Source of the DNA: Deltaproteobacteria bacterium | Lineage (GTDB): Bacteria; Desulfobacterota; DSM-4660; Desulfatiglandales; Desulfatiglandaceae | Direction of reading: 5' to 3' | Assembly: GCA_019307645.1 (NCBI GenBank) | Contig: JAFDJF010000112.1 | Location: forward strand, 1 to 7,118 | Length of the DNA stretch: 7,118 nucleotides | Shown: positions 6,886 to 7,118 of the stretch, one piece after another | Layout: the number at the start of each line of letters is the position of its first letter | Position numbering within the stretch: the stretch's first letter is position 1 | Program-made: the position numbers and the translations under genes | The notes under the pieces: model-generated | Told to the model about the DNA's origin: nothing | Database searches by the model: none | The model's input: only the letters and a program-made list of their open reading frames with translations

Positions 6886-6914
6886 GCTATGTTACCCCTT
6901 TCTTCACCCTAACG

Positions 6915-7118
6915 TTAATTTCTGAGCGGCTTGCCCGTTGTCAGCATATGCTGCATCCTGGCCTGGGTCTTGGGCTCGCCGCACAGGCTTAAAAACGCCT
7001 CCCTCTCCAGATCCAGAAGGTATTGTTCACTCACCAGTGTATCAGGAAGGACATTCCCGCCGCAAACGACGTACCCGACCTTGGTGGAGACGGTCACATC
7101 ATAATCAGTGACATAGCC
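6915..7118 (-). CDS. fadN: 3-hydroxyacyl-CoA dehydrogenase/enoyl-CoA hydratase, FadN type, C-terminal 67 residues (cut by window edge)
   Basis: The frame is open to the right edge without a start: codons upstream of the GTG at 7097 read GYVTDYD, so that GTG is internal, not the true start. The visible tail runs VGYVVCGGNVLPD, then SEQYLLDLEREAFLSL, GEPKTQARMQHML and the terminal GKPLRN. This matches the conserved C-terminus of the roughly 790-residue FadN-type fusion proteins, which hydrate enoyl-CoA and oxidise 3-hydroxyacyl-CoA with NAD+. The NAD-binding and crotonase domains would lie beyond position 7118, so the catalytic residues cannot be checked. Position upstream of a thiolase and acyl-CoA dehydrogenase reproduces the Bacillus fadN-fadA-fadE order. 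A shorter dehydrogenase sharing this C-terminal domain cannot be excluded from 67 residues. Confidence 0.83.
   Translation of the reverse strand, partial: GYVTDYDVTVSTKVGYVVCGGNVLPDTLVSEQYLLDLEREAFLSLCGEPKTQARMQHMLTTGKPLRN

Noticed and set aside
6262..6912. Long plus-strand open frame of 216 codons opposite the thiolase gene
   Set aside because: It lies antisense to a clearly conserved gene, has no recognisable family motif, and has a His/Gly/Ser-rich composition typical of a shadow frame.
1..7118. CRISPR array, tRNA/rRNA gene, transposase, phage or defence genes
   Set aside because: I saw no regularly spaced repeats, no tRNA- or rRNA-like sequence, and no coding frame with mobile-element or defence motifs. 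The window is otherwise metabolic genes.

Overview
The window shows two minus-strand gene groups with one small plus-strand gene between them. The likely source is an anaerobic bacterium of the sulfate-reducing Desulfobacterota (Desulfobacterales-like). This is inferred from two things. One is a siroheme-decarboxylase-type gene joined to hemL, which is typical of bacteria that make heme through siroheme. The other is a compact operon for complete fatty-acid beta-oxidation. No rRNA or other phylogenetic marker is present, so the assignment is tentative.

Layout from left to right. Positions 1-826 (minus) hold the first 275 codons of hemL, cut by the window edge. Positions 826-1290 (minus) hold an Lrp/AsnC-fold protein of the siroheme decarboxylase AhbA/AhbB family, whose stop codon overlaps the hemL start (TAATG). 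Positions 1291-1644 are a divergent intergenic region. It carries a probable minus-strand promoter, a large imperfect inverted repeat made of two perfect small hairpins (1420-1542), and a weak plus-strand promoter candidate. Positions 1645-2022 (plus) encode a DUF1992 (DnaJC28-domain, YhdN-like) protein. It converges, with only 20 nt between stops, on the end of the fatty-acid operon.

Positions 2043-7118 (minus, transcribed right to left) hold four closely spaced genes. They are the C-terminal tail of a FadN-type 3-hydroxyacyl-CoA dehydrogenase/enoyl-CoA hydratase, a FadA-type thiolase, a FadE-type (about 590 residue) acyl-CoA dehydrogenase, and a long-chain acyl-CoA synthetase. The gaps are 29, 36 and 19 nt, with no visible terminator. 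Together these genes activate a fatty acid to its CoA thioester, oxidise it, hydrate and re-oxidise it, and cleave off acetyl-CoA. The gene order matches the Bacillus fadNAE arrangement with an added ligase gene. Electron transfer flavoprotein genes and the operon promoter are not in the window.

The left group makes tetrapyrrole precursors: HemL forms 5-aminolevulinate, and the decarboxylase acts later on siroheme. I found no evidence for an undescribed system. The most unusual element is the inverted repeat, whose hairpins differ by compensating base changes.
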